A stretch of DNA of 64,000 nt from Bradyrhizobium sp. 21 (GTDB lineage Bacteria; Pseudomonadota; Alphaproteobacteria; Rhizobiales; Xanthobacteraceae), in NCBI RefSeq assembly GCF_023073335.1, contig NZ_JADPJG010000012.1, positions 96,356-160,355 of the forward strand, given 5' to 3'. Below the pieces are notes generated by a model. The model ran no database searches. It worked only from the letters and a program-made list of their open reading frames with translations, and was not told the DNA's origin. The translations under genes and the position numbers were made by a program. Position 1 is the first letter of the stretch. Each line of letters opens with the position of its first letter. Positions 9,072 to 17,510 of the stretch are shown piece after piece.

Positions 9072-10133
9072 TCAGTTCAGCGACAGCCGCGGGAACGTCT
9101 CCAACGGATTGTCGACGCACATCTTGTCGATGATGCTCTGCGGCAAATGCGGCGGGATCGGATCGTCGCCGTCGAACTGCCAGTGCGGATAGTCGGACGC
9201 GAACAAAAACATCTTGTCAGAGCCGATCTGGTCGATGATCTCCTCGACGCTTTTTGCATCGGCCGGCGCGTCGAACGGCTGCATGGTGACGCGAAAATTG
9301 TCGCGGACGATCGCGGCGGGCTCGCGCTCGACCCAAGGCACCTCGACGCGGACACCGCGCCAGGTCTTGTTGGCGCGCCACATGAAGGCCGGCAGCCAGC
9401 TGACGCCGGACTCCATCAGCACGACCTTGAGGTTTGGAAACTTGCCGAACACGCCCTCATAGATCAGGCTCAACACCTGCGCCTGAAACGCCTGCGCCTC
9501 GACGAAGTAATATTCGTAGCGGTGCGACGGCCAGCCGGCCGAGCTCGGCGCCTGCCGATATTGCGTGCCGGCGTGGATCGCGAGCGGCAGCTTGTATTTC
9601 TCAGCGAGCCGATAGACTGGCCAGAAATGACGCCGTCCCAGCAGCGTTTCGCCCTGCGCCAGCACCAGGATCGAGACGAAGCGGTTGTCGCCGGCGCGGC
9701 GCTCGATCTCCTCGATCGCCAGATCAGGATCCTGCATCGGCACCACGATGGAGGCCCGCAGGCGCGGATCGCGCGACAGCCATTCAGCCGCAATCCAGTC
9801 GTTGATCGCCTTGCAGAAGTCGGCAGCCATGTAGGCATCGAACACGGCCTGCGCGCCATAGAGGACGTTGAGGATCGCGTGGCTCGCGCCGAGCTGATCG
9901 AATGCGCCCTTCTGCACCATCGCCAAATCGGAGCCGGGCTTGGCGCCGTTCGCCGGCCGCCAGTCGGCGCGGCTGGTGAGCGGCATGCTCGGCGGATACG
10001 AGGTGAGATCGAGCCCGTCGATGGCGCGGCTCACCACCTGCTCTTTCCAGTGATCGCCGAGATAGGGCAGCAACGTCGTGCGCGTGCCACCAACCGCCGG
10101 GTGGATGTCGCAGTCGATCCGCGTCGCCGCCAT
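9072..10133 (-). CDS. Amidohydrolase-2 family metal-dependent hydrolase (paralogue)
   Basis: A 353-residue amidohydrolase-2 protein, clearly related to its downstream neighbour: DCDIHPAVGG at the N-terminus, AIHAGTQYR and VLMESGVSWLP in the barrel, and FASDYPHWQFDGDDP near the end. The start at 10133 is supported by GAGGAAG upstream. It is the first gene of the minus-strand set amidohydrolase-amidohydrolase-Rieske-zinc ribbon. Proteins of this type are common in soil alphaproteobacteria in aromatic catabolism clusters, but the substrate is unknown. Confidence 0.87.
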   Translation of the reverse strand: MAATRIDCDIHPAVGGTRTTLLPYLGDHWKEQVVSRAIDGLDLTSYPPSMPLTSRADWRPANGAKPGSDLAMVQKGAFDQLGASHAILNVLYGAQAVFDAYMAADFCKAINDWIAAEWLSRDPRLRASIVVPMQDPDLAIEEIERRAGDNRFVSILVLAQGETLLGRRHFWPVYRLAEKYKLPLAIHAGTQYRQAPSSAGWPSHRYEYYFVEAQAFQAQVLSLIYEGVFGKFPNLKVVLMESGVSWLPAFMWRANKTWRGVRVEVPWVEREPAAIVRDNFRVTMQPFDAPADAKSVEEIIDQIGSDKMFLFASDYPHWQFDGDDPIPPHLPQSIIDKMCVDNPLETFPRLSLN

Positions 10134-10310
10134 GAATGCTTCCTCGCCGAGATCTTGTTGGCAGATCTTATTGGCGGCGTTCGTGTGCACCGCTCGCGCA
10201 GAGTGCTCCGGCCGCCGCCGCTGCGCAAGACCGCGCACCCGCACGATCCGTCATGGCTCGGATGCATTTCGCAAGCGCGATATGAGATTCGGCGGAACTA
10301 CGCCGGCGCC

Positions 10311-10341
10311 GAAGCAGCGGTGCGAGTTGCACCGCTGCTTC
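10311..10341. other. Perfect 13-bp hairpin in intergenic space
   Basis: GAAGCAGCGGTGC, a 5-base loop, then the exact reverse complement. It lies between the YiaA gene (stop at 10362) and the amidohydrolase operon, both on the minus strand. Neither strand has a T tract, so this is at most a factor-assisted terminator or RNA-stabilising hairpin at the 3' end of the yiaA transcript. Confidence 0.5.
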
Positions 10342-10361
10342 CCTGCGTCCTGTCCATGCCA

Positions 10362-10637
10362 TCAAGCCGCCTTGGAGACTTCCATCAGCAGACGTTCTGC
10401 CTTGGCATCCTCGATGCGGTTCACCATCCGGCTGCTCTCGTGATTGTCGCGGACGGTCTTGGTCAGGGTGATGCAGGTCTGCATCAGCATGACGATGCCC
10501 ATGGTGAGATAGCCCTTCATCCAGAGGTCGATCGGCAGGAAGAAGATGCCGATGGCGACGAGGAAGGCGGAGGCTGCGAAGGACACGTAAGTGAAGGTCA
10601 CCCAGGCGCCGCTGTGGGGCTGGCCGTTCTGGTTCAT
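10362..10637 (-). CDS. YiaA/YiaB two-helix inner membrane protein
   Basis: A 91-residue protein with two predicted membrane helices (about 13-34 and 40-59) and a charged cytoplasmic tail. The pattern WVTFTYVSFAAS...IGIFFLPIDLWMKGYLTMG is typical of the YiaAB domain. The family is small inner membrane proteins of unknown molecular role. Here it follows a PspA/IM30 gene by about 50 bases on the same strand, so the pair is probably one envelope-stress operon controlled from the operator region at 11402-11472. Confidence 0.88.
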   Translation of the reverse strand: MNQNGQPHSGAWVTFTYVSFAASAFLVAIGIFFLPIDLWMKGYLTMGIVMLMQTCITLTKTVRDNHESSRMVNRIEDAKAERLLMEVSKAA

Positions 10638-10689
10638 GATGGTCTCCTGTTGGTTCGAATGAGGATTGGTTTGAGAGATTGAGGTGAGA

Positions 10690-11385
10690 TCAGGCAGTCG
10701 GCATGCGCTTGGACTTCAGCCGCGCCAGCACGTCGTCCGCGGTCGTCTTGAGCCGGGGGCCAAAGCCCTGCTCGGCAAGCTTCTCGGCGACCGCGAGCGG
10801 ACCGGTGGCCGCATCGAGCTCGACCAGCGCGTCGTCGGCGGCCTGGGCTTCCATTTGCCGCTCGCGAAGCCGCCTCAAGGTGCTCTCCGCCTCCGGCAGC
10901 GTGGATTCGTAGGGGCGTGCCGCCTCGATGCCGCTGCGGCGAAGCGAGCGCACCGCTTCCGAGGCGCGGGCGACACGGCGACCGCGGTCGAGGTCGGTGA
11001 TGCGGGCCTGCGCGCTCGCGACGTGCCGCTTCAGCCGGGCGATCTCGGTTGCGAACAAGGCGCGTGCCGTCATTGCCGCATCGCGATCGGCCTCCAGGTC
11101 TGCGATGGCTTCGGCGGCATCCTTGGCGAGATCCTCGCGGCCGCCGTCGAGCGCCGCAACCGCGCGGGTCTCGATATCCGCGATGCGGGCGACGGTCGCC
11201 TCGAGCTTGCGGCCTTCCTGCTGGTCCTGGGCGATCGCCAGCGCCAGCGTCCGCTTGCCGCGCTCGACGGCGGCAGCCGCATCGCGCATCTGCTGGTCGA
11301 GGATCAGAAGGGCCGTCCGGTCCTCCAGTTCCTCGCCGGCGGCGGCCACGCTGCCGCGGAAAAGTGTCACTACGGTCTTGAACAT
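10690..11385 (-). CDS. PspA/IM30 family membrane-associated protein
   Basis: A 231-residue, almost wholly helical protein with long coiled-coil heptads rich in Ala, Glu and Arg. It begins MFKTVVTLFRGSVAAAGEELEDRTALLILDQQ, the amphipathic N-terminal helix of PspA/Vipp1/IM30 proteins. Such proteins form scaffolds on the inner face of the cytoplasmic membrane under stress. AGGGAG precedes the ATG. It is divergent from a TetR gene, with three operator copies between them, so TetR control is likely. The stress sensed is unknown. Confidence 0.85.
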   Translation of the reverse strand: MFKTVVTLFRGSVAAAGEELEDRTALLILDQQMRDAAAAVERGKRTLALAIAQDQQEGRKLEATVARIADIETRAVAALDGGREDLAKDAAEAIADLEADRDAAMTARALFATEIARLKRHVASAQARITDLDRGRRVARASEAVRSLRRSGIEAARPYESTLPEAESTLRRLRERQMEAQAADDALVELDAATGPLAVAEKLAEQGFGPRLKTTADDVLARLKSKRMPTA

Positions 11386-11401
11386 CTGCTACTCCCTGTT
11401 A

Positions 11402-11472
11402 TGAGCGTTGCTCACACACGTTTAGTAGCAGCGAACTTGAACATCGTTCAAGAAATATTTGAGCGCCGCTCA
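11402..11472. promoter_or_regulatory. Three-copy palindromic operator between pspA-like and tetR genes
   Basis: Three 13-bp palindromes share the pattern TGARCNNNGYTCA: TGAGCGTTGCTCA (11402-11414), TGAACATCGTTCA (11438-11450, extended to CTTGAAC-ATC-GTTCAAG) and TGAGCGCCGCTCA (11460-11472). They fill the 101-base gap between the divergent genes. By family knowledge this is the expected layout for autoregulation by the adjacent TetR protein together with repression of the PspA operon. Binding itself is inference. Confidence 0.75.
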
Positions 11473-11486
11473 GGAATTTAGTTAGT

Positions 11487-12095
11487 ATGGCTAAGGCCCT
11501 GGAACGACGGGCGAAACTTCGGTCTGATCTGATTCAGGCGGCCGAGCGGATGATCGCCGAGCGCGGGTTGGCGGGTCTGAAAACCCGCGATCTCGCCCGC
11601 GAGATCGGCTGCGCCAATGGCGCGGTCTATAATCTCGTGACTGATGTGGACGAGTTGATCCTGCGCGTTGGCTCCCGCACCTTGCTTCGCCTGGACGAGG
11701 CGCTTAGCGCGGCGGAACAGGCGGGCGAGCGCTCGCCGCAGGAAACGCTGGTCCGCATCGCCCTCACCTATTGCGATTTCGCCGCCGAAAATCTCGAGCT
11801 CTGGCGCGCGTTGTTCGAGCACCGCATGGAGGTCGACAAGGCCCTCCCCGACTGGTCCGTCAACGACCAGATGCAGCTGTTCCGCCACATCTACCAGCCG
11901 CTGACCGCGCTGTTTCCAAAGCGCAGTCCGGAAGAGCTCGGCATCACCGCGCGCAGCCTGTTCTCGGCGGTGCATGGCATGGTGGCGCTGGGACTGGAGC
12001 AGAAGCTGGTCGCCGTTCCGCTGCCGGCGCTGCGGAAGGAAATCGCAGCGCTCGTGCGCGCGATGATCGACGGGCTGGTCGCGCGGGCGGCGTAG
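11487..12095 (+). CDS. TetR family transcriptional regulator
   Basis: A 202-residue repressor. The N-terminal helix-turn-helix spans about residues 9-55: LIQAAERMIAERGLAGLKTRDLAREIG, then CANGAVYNLVTDVDELI. The C-terminal ligand/dimer domain resembles the TetR_C group with LFSAVHGMVALGL. It starts 14 bases after the last of three palindromic operators, so it very likely represses itself and the divergent PspA/YiaA operon. The inducer is unknown. Confidence 0.9.
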   Translation: MAKALERRAKLRSDLIQAAERMIAERGLAGLKTRDLAREIGCANGAVYNLVTDVDELILRVGSRTLLRLDEALSAAEQAGERSPQETLVRIALTYCDFAAENLELWRALFEHRMEVDKALPDWSVNDQMQLFRHIYQPLTALFPKRSPEELGITARSLFSAVHGMVALGLEQKLVAVPLPALRKEIAALVRAMIDGLVARAA

Positions 12096-12204
12096 AGGCC
12101 GGGAGAGCACAACTGTCGGCGGCGCCTGACTAAAATTTCGCCTGTCACATCGCATGCAGCGCGCTTAGCTTCGCGAGATCCTCCTCTCTCTTTCGGAGCC
12201 TTCC

Positions 12205-13659
12205 ATGCCCCTCCTCATCCGCGGCGGCACCGTCGTCAATCACGATCATTCGCGCCGCGCGGACGTGCTGATCGATGGCGAGACCATCGTCGCGGTCGGG
12301 GCATCGCTCGAGAGTCCGACTGGTAGCGAGATCATCGACGCCGGCGGCGCTTACATCATCCCGGGCGGGATCGATCCGCACACCCATCTCGAGATGCCGT
12401 TCATGGGCACCGTCACCGCCGACGATTTCGAATCGGGAACCAAGGCGGCGCTGGCCGGCGGCACCACCATGGTGGTGGATTTCTGCTTGCCCGATCCCGG
12501 CCAGTCGATGCTCGCGGCCTATCAGGAGTGGCGGCACAAATCCGAGAAGGCGGCAGCCGACTACGGCTTTCACATGGCGGTGACGTCATGGTCGAAGCAG
12601 ATCCATGACGAAATGGAGACCGTGGTCAAAACCTACGGCATCAACACCTTCAAGCACTTCATGGCCTACAAGGGCGCGTTGATGGTGAATGACGACGAGC
12701 TTTACAACTCGTTCGCGCGCTGCGCCCATCTCGGCGCCATGCCCGTGGTGCACGCGGAAAACGGCGACGTCGTCGCCCTGATGCAGGAGGCGCTGATCGC
12801 ACGCGGCGTCACTGGCCCTGAGGGACACGCTTATTCGCGGCCACCGGAGGTCGAGGGCGAAGCCACCAACCGCGCCATCATGATCGCCGACATGACAGGG
12901 ACGCCTGTTTACATCGTGCACACGAGCTGCCGCGAAGCGCATGAGGCGATCGCGCGCGCACGCGCGGCGGGAAAACGCGTCTATGGCGAGCCGCTGATCC
13001 AGCATCTGCTGCTCGACGAACGTGAATACCAGAACAAGGACTGGAATCATTCCGCGCAACGCGTGATGTCGCCGCCGTTCCGCGACAGGTCGCACCAGGA
13101 CAGCCTATGGGCCGGCCTGCAATCCGGTTCGCTGCAGGTGGTCGCGACCGACCACTGCGCCTTCACCACCGAGCAGAAGCGGTTCGGGCTCGGCGACTTC
13201 AGAAAGATCCCGAACGGCACCGGCGGCCTCGAAGATCGCCTTGCGCTGCTATGGACCGCGGGTGTCGCTACGGGGCGGCTGACGAAAGAGGAATTCGTCG
13301 CGGTGACCTCGGCGAACATCGCCCGCATCCTCAACATCTATCCGCGCAAGGGCGCGGTCGCCGTCGGCTCGGATGCAGATGTCGTGGTCTGGGATCCCAA
13401 AGCGAGCAAGACCATCAGCGCCAAGCAGCAGATGAGCCGGATCGATTACAACGTGTTCGAGGGCTTTGCCTGCACCGGCGGACCGGCGGCGACGCTGTCG
13501 CGCGGCCGCGTCGTCTGGAAGGATGGCGATCTGCGTGCCGAAGCCGGCGACGGCCGTTACATCGAGCGTCCCGCATTCTCGCCGGTACATGTCGCGAACT
13601 CCACCTGGAAAGAGCTGACTGCCCCGCGCGCGGTGGCACGCGGAGCGGTGACGCCGTAG
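12205..13659 (+). CDS. hydA: Dihydropyrimidinase (D-hydantoinase)
   Basis: A 484-residue cyclic-amide hydrolase of the amidohydrolase superfamily, full length. The binuclear zinc site is visible: His59 and His61 (DPHTHLE), the carboxylated Lys156 (FMAYKG), and later His motifs VHAENGD and YIVHTSC, with the catalytic Asp in ATDHCAF. It hydrolyses 5,6-dihydropyrimidines or hydantoins to N-carbamoyl amino acids. A periplasmic binding protein gene follows 95 bases downstream on the same strand, which suggests uptake of a related compound. No dihydropyrimidine dehydrogenase or carbamoylase gene is in the window. Confidence 0.92.
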   Translation: MPLLIRGGTVVNHDHSRRADVLIDGETIVAVGASLESPTGSEIIDAGGAYIIPGGIDPHTHLEMPFMGTVTADDFESGTKAALAGGTTMVVDFCLPDPGQSMLAAYQEWRHKSEKAAADYGFHMAVTSWSKQIHDEMETVVKTYGINTFKHFMAYKGALMVNDDELYNSFARCAHLGAMPVVHAENGDVVALMQEALIARGVTGPEGHAYSRPPEVEGEATNRAIMIADMTGTPVYIVHTSCREAHEAIARARAAGKRVYGEPLIQHLLLDEREYQNKDWNHSAQRVMSPPFRDRSHQDSLWAGLQSGSLQVVATDHCAFTTEQKRFGLGDFRKIPNGTGGLEDRLALLWTAGVATGRLTKEEFVAVTSANIARILNIYPRKGAVAVGSDADVVVWDPKASKTISAKQQMSRIDYNVFEGFACTGGPAATLSRGRVVWKDGDLRAEAGDGRYIERPAFSPVHVANSTWKELTAPRAVARGAVTP

Positions 13660-13754
13660 GGAGTGCGGCTCGCACAGCACGCGGCGCCACGAAGCGCAGC
13701 CAATGGCATGCGCCTTGCCTCTTTATGTCGCAAATTTCTCTTGAGGAGGCCGCG

Positions 13755-15374
13755 ATGAGCGCATCACCTTTCGATTTCAGCCGCCGCAACCTCGTCCTCG
13801 GCGGCCTCGGTGTCGCCGGAATGACGGCGACCTCGCGCTTCGCCTGGGCGCAGGGGCGCGGCGAGACGCTGCTGGTGGTGCAGGAGTTGGGCCCGAATTC
13901 GCTCGACATGCAGGGCGTGGGCTCCAACCAGACCGTGAACGGGCTGTCCTGGAATTGCTACGACCGCCTGCTGAGCTACGCCTCAAAGACGCTGCCTGAC
14001 GGGACGCTGTCCTACGATCGCGAGAAGCTCGCGCCCGAACTGGCGGAGAGCTGGGAGGTTGCCGCCGACGGCATGTCCTGCACTTTCAAGCTGCGGCAGG
14101 ACGCAAAATTCCACGATAGCACGCCCGTCACCGCCAAGGACGTCAAATGGTCGTTCGACCGCGCGGTGAAGGTCGGCGGCTTCCCGACCTTCCAGATGTC
14201 GGCGGGATCTCTGGAAAAGCCCGAGCAGTTCGTCGCGATCGACGACCACACCTTCCGCATCGACTATGTGCGCAAGGACAAGATGCTGCTGTTCAACGTC
14301 GCGGTGGTCGTGCCCTTCATCATCAACTCCGAGCTTGCGAAGAAGAACGCGACGGCGGAAGACCCGTGGGCGCTCGCTTGGCTCAGGACCAACGAGGCCG
14401 GTGGCGGCGCCTACAAGATCGAGAGCTGGAAGCCCGGCAGCGAGACTGTCTTCACGCGGTTCGACGACTGGAAGAGCGGCCCGCTGCCGAAGCTTAAGCG
14501 CATCATCGCGCGCGACGTCCCTTCCGCCGGCACCCGCCGCGCCATGCTGGAACGAGGCGATGCGGATATCTCCAGCGGCTTTGCGCCGCGCGACTTCGAG
14601 CAGATCATTAGAGAAGGCAAGGTCAAGGTCTCGGGCGTGCCGATCCCGAACGCGCTCTGGTCCGTCGCGCTGAACACGGCAAAGCCGCCGTTCGACAATG
14701 TCAAGCTGCGCCAAGCCATCGCCTGGGCGATGCCCTATGAGCAGATCCAGAGCAGCGCGTTCTTCGGACGCGCCGTGCCCATGTATGGCGGAGCGGCCGA
14801 CGTCGCGAAGCCAGTCTGGCCGCAGCCCTTTCCCTATGTCACCGATCTCGACAAAGCCAAGGCGTTGATGAAGGACGCAGGCTTCGAGTCCGGCTTTGAG
14901 ACGACCTTGTCGCTTGACACCGGCACTGCGACTGTCGGCGAGCCGACTGCGATCCTGATCCAGGAAAGTCTCGCCAAGATCGGCATCAAGGCATCGATCG
15001 AAAAGATTCCCGGCGCGAACTGGCGCACGACGCTGAACAAGAAGGAGCTGCCGCTCGCGCTCAACCGCTTCAGTGGCTGGCTCGATTACCCCGAATATTA
15101 CTTCTACTGGAATTTCCACGGCAACAACTCGATCTTCAACATCTCCTCCTACCAGAACAAGGAGATGGACGCGCTGATCGACAAGGCGCGGTTCACCACG
15201 GATGCAGCCGAGTACGACAAGGCTGTGAAGGATTTCATCGCGCTCTGCATGCGCGACGTTCCCGTCGTCCCGCTCAACCAGCCGATCCACGACGTCGCCA
15301 TGCAGAAGGCCATCACCGGCTACGAGTTCTGGTTTCATCGTGAACCTGACTACCGTCAGTTCGCGAAAGGCTGA
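13755..15374 (+). CDS. ABC transporter periplasmic binding protein, peptide/opine type (SBP family 5)
   Basis: A 539-residue extracytoplasmic solute-binding protein. A twin-arginine signal is seen at the start (SRRNLVLGGLGVAG), cleaved near FAWAQ. The family 5 core follows: LAPELAESWEVAADG, then FKLRQDAKFHDSTPVTAKDVKWSFDR. It ends PVVPLNQPIHDVAMQK...WFHREPDYRQFAKG. The start at 13755 follows GAGGAGGC. It probably serves uptake of a peptide-like or catabolic substrate linked to the dihydropyrimidinase upstream. No permease or ATPase genes follow; downstream is only a kinase remnant, so this is an orphan receptor or a broken operon. Confidence 0.88.
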   Translation: MSASPFDFSRRNLVLGGLGVAGMTATSRFAWAQGRGETLLVVQELGPNSLDMQGVGSNQTVNGLSWNCYDRLLSYASKTLPDGTLSYDREKLAPELAESWEVAADGMSCTFKLRQDAKFHDSTPVTAKDVKWSFDRAVKVGGFPTFQMSAGSLEKPEQFVAIDDHTFRIDYVRKDKMLLFNVAVVVPFIINSELAKKNATAEDPWALAWLRTNEAGGGAYKIESWKPGSETVFTRFDDWKSGPLPKLKRIIARDVPSAGTRRAMLERGDADISSGFAPRDFEQIIREGKVKVSGVPIPNALWSVALNTAKPPFDNVKLRQAIAWAMPYEQIQSSAFFGRAVPMYGGAADVAKPVWPQPFPYVTDLDKAKALMKDAGFESGFETTLSLDTGTATVGEPTAILIQESLAKIGIKASIEKIPGANWRTTLNKKELPLALNRFSGWLDYPEYYFYWNFHGNNSIFNISSYQNKEMDALIDKARFTTDAAEYDKAVKDFIALCMRDVPVVPLNQPIHDVAMQKAITGYEFWFHREPDYRQFAKG

Positions 15375-15540
15375 TTCCTGTCAACGACACGCACAGCGCG
15401 TGAAGCGGCTCGCGCCTGCTCCGTTGGAAAACCTCTTTCCAGTCGTGCCTCGCTCGCACGCAGCATCGCCGCGTCGAGCTTGCCGTGCCGCGATCCCTCC
15501 AGGGCGCAGGCAAAGACCCGGTTGAACTGCGCGCCGTGCC

Positions 15541-15918
15541 GACCTCAGGAGCCGGTTTCCGGCCAGCACAATCTCGGCCGGCGGCAGCCTCGAGCGGACG
15601 ATCGGCATGTCCGGCGAGAAGGCGCTGATCGTGCTGTCGCACCTCGCCGACAACGCGGTGCGCCACAAGGCGGGGTCAATCCGGCTGGAGGCGGTCGACG
15701 AGCGCACCACCCTGCTTCTGACGGTCAGCAATGACGGCGAGCCGATCTCGGCGCCGAATCGTAACAGGATCTTCGACGCCTTCTTCACCACGCGCCGCGA
15801 CCAAGGCGGGAGCGGGATGGCAATCGCGCGCGCGGTGATGGCGAGCCATGGCGGCTCGATCAGGCTCAAGCCGGCCGACGAGGGTGCGACCTTCGAGCTA
15901 CAGTTTCCCGTCACCTGA
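15541..15918 (+). pseudogene. Histidine kinase remnant (HATPase domain only)
   Basis: The frame encodes the ATP-binding domain of a sensor histidine kinase: N box SHLADNAVRH, G1-type NDGEPISAPN, F box RIFDAFFTTR, G2 GGSGMAIARAVMASHGGSI and the terminal FELQFPVT. No dimerisation or sensor domain precedes it, and an in-frame stop lies just upstream at about 15523. The first possible ATG is at 15607 (103 residues). The most economical reading is a decayed 3' fragment of a kinase gene. A stand-alone expressed ATPase domain cannot be excluded. Confidence 0.7.
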
Positions 15919-15920
15919 GG

Positions 15921-16061
15921 CTAGATCGCAAACACCCAGGCGGCGACAATGGTGCCGATGGTGACCAGACCGGCGATGGTCCATCCGGCGGCGTATTCCA
16001 GCTCGGGATGACCGGTCGCCCGCATGATCTCTGCCGGATCGGCGGTATGCTTATGTGCCAT
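15921..16061 (-). CDS. Small single-span membrane protein
   Basis: A 46-residue frame, MAHKHTADPAEIMRATGHPE followed by LEYAAGWTIAG and a hydrophobic helix (about residues 26-45) ending in AAWVFAI. GAGG lies 6 bases before the ATG. The hydrophilic head and single C-terminal helix look like a genuine small membrane protein, not chance sequence. It is divergent from the AlkB-like gene and converges on the kinase remnant. The function is unknown. Confidence 0.6.
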   Translation of the reverse strand: MAHKHTADPAEIMRATGHPELEYAAGWTIAGLVTIGTIVAAWVFAI

Positions 16062-16140
16062 GACAGCCTCGCACGTTACTTTCCGCGTCATATGTAAGTC
16101 GCATCAGCACCCATTAGGTTCCATCACGGAAGTGCGAGGA

Positions 16141-16710
16141 ATGACGCAGCTTGGTTTGTTCGCCAATCCGCAAGCAGGGCCCGCCGGCCTTCGCTATGCC
16201 GATGACTTCGTCGAGGCCGCCGCCGAGCAGGCGCTCATCGACCGCATCGCAGCATTGCCGCTCCAGCGCTTCCAGTTCGGCGCCTTCGAGGGCAACCGCC
16301 GGGTGGCGTCCTTCGGCTATCGCTATGACTACACGCTGCAGCGGCTGGCCGAGGCCGAGCCGATCCCGGACTGGGTCCTCCCTGTCGCGCGGCAAGTCGA
16401 GGCATGGGCGGGGCTCGCCGGCGGCAGCGTCCGCCAAGTGCTCTGCACCGAATACGAGGCCGGCGTCGGCATCGGCTGGCATCGGGACAAGCCGCACTTC
16501 GACAAGATCCTCGGCCTGTCGCTTGGCTCGTCCTGCAAATTCCGCTTCCGCCGACGCAGCGGCGACAAATGGGAGCGCCACACGCTCGAAGCCCTGCCAC
16601 GCTCGCTTTACATGATGGATGGCGAGGCGCGATCGCAATGGGAGCACAGCATCCCGCCGGTCGAGGCGTGCCGCTATTCCATCACCTTCCGGACCATGAA
16701 GCAGGCCTGA
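16141..16710 (+). CDS. AlkB-like 2-oxoglutarate/Fe(II) dioxygenase
   Basis: A 189-residue dioxygenase of the AlkB/ALKBH fold. The iron ligands are His114 and Asp116 (WHRDKPHF) and His169 (WEHSIPP). Arg178 and Arg184 (CRYSITFR) match the 2-oxoglutarate and substrate arginines. GWHRDK and FRFRRR are typical of the bacterial group distinct from E. coli AlkB. The expected role is oxidative demethylation of alkylated nucleic acids or a related repair reaction. GAGG abuts the ATG, so spacing is poor and a weak start or an upstream alternative is possible. Confidence 0.87.
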   Translation: MTQLGLFANPQAGPAGLRYADDFVEAAAEQALIDRIAALPLQRFQFGAFEGNRRVASFGYRYDYTLQRLAEAEPIPDWVLPVARQVEAWAGLAGGSVRQVLCTEYEAGVGIGWHRDKPHFDKILGLSLGSSCKFRFRRRSGDKWERHTLEALPRSLYMMDGEARSQWEHSIPPVEACRYSITFRTMKQA

Positions 16711-16913
16711 CCGACTGGCCAAAACAAAAAACGCGAAAACAACCCCATGCACAGTAGAAGACCGTTGCCGGCTCGAGGCTGGGTCGCGCCACGCAAGCAT
16801 TTGACGCCCGGGTGCAAAACGGCCGCTCCGTGCAATCGCCGTGTGACCTGCACCTTGCCTTCCGAATCCGGTTGCATGCTAGACTGGATGCGATCCACGG
16901 CAGGAGGGAAAGC

Positions 16914-17321
16914 ATGGCCGATAACAAGGTAAAACGGGGCGGAGCGGATCGCGCGCTGATCGCGCTCACCGAGAAATACGAAGTCGCCTACTGGTCGAAG
17001 AAGTTCAAGGTGACCCCGGCCAAACTGAAATACGCCGTCAAGAAGGTCGGCCACTCCGCCAAAAAGGTCGAGGAATACATCAAGATCCAGAAGCACCGCG
17101 CCGCCGACAAGAGCCGGATCGCGCTCAGCGAGGCCTATGAGGTGCGCTACTGGTCGAAGAAGTTCAAGATCACCCCGGCGAGGCTGAAGGCCGCCGTCGC
17201 CGCAGCCGGCCATTCCGCCAAGAAGGTCGAGGCCTATCTCGCCGCGCAGAAGGCGGCGAAGAAGAAGAAGGCGGCCAAGAAGGCCACGAAGAAGGCCGTC
17301 AAGCGCAAGAAGGCGGCCTGA
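16914..17321 (+). CDS. Tandem DUF3606 protein with lysine-rich tail
   Basis: A 135-residue basic protein built of two copies of a DUF3606-type repeat: ALTEKYEVAYWSKKFKVTPAKLKYAVKKVG and, about 55 residues later, ALSEAYEVRYWSKKFKITPARLKAAVAAAG, each followed by HSAKKVE. The last about 30 residues are almost only Ala and Lys, like a histone H1 tail. AGGAGG precedes the ATG at 16914. Single-domain DUF3606 proteins are common in Rhizobiales; two domains plus an AK-rich tail suggest nucleic-acid binding, which is inference. Confidence 0.85.
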   Translation: MADNKVKRGGADRALIALTEKYEVAYWSKKFKVTPAKLKYAVKKVGHSAKKVEEYIKIQKHRAADKSRIALSEAYEVRYWSKKFKITPARLKAAVAAAGHSAKKVEAYLAAQKAAKKKKAAKKATKKAVKRKKAA

Positions 17322-17510
17322 AGGCACGCCGCCACCTCTCTTGCGGCGCACACGGCGGAACGCCGGTAGTAGCGGCGTCGCCCTCGACTCTCCCTAAAAT
17401 TGTACGTTAATCTCGGTACTATCCGTCCATTTCCGGCGGGCCTCGTCGCATTTGTGAACAGGGCGGCCACAGCGCCGCCCGGCAGAAGACATTTTCAGGG
17501 GAAGCATCCG

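Noticed and set aside
8046..10682. Long plus-strand open frame across the amidohydrolase genes
   Set aside because: The minus-strand amidohydrolases explain the region fully; the plus frame is compositionally aberrant.
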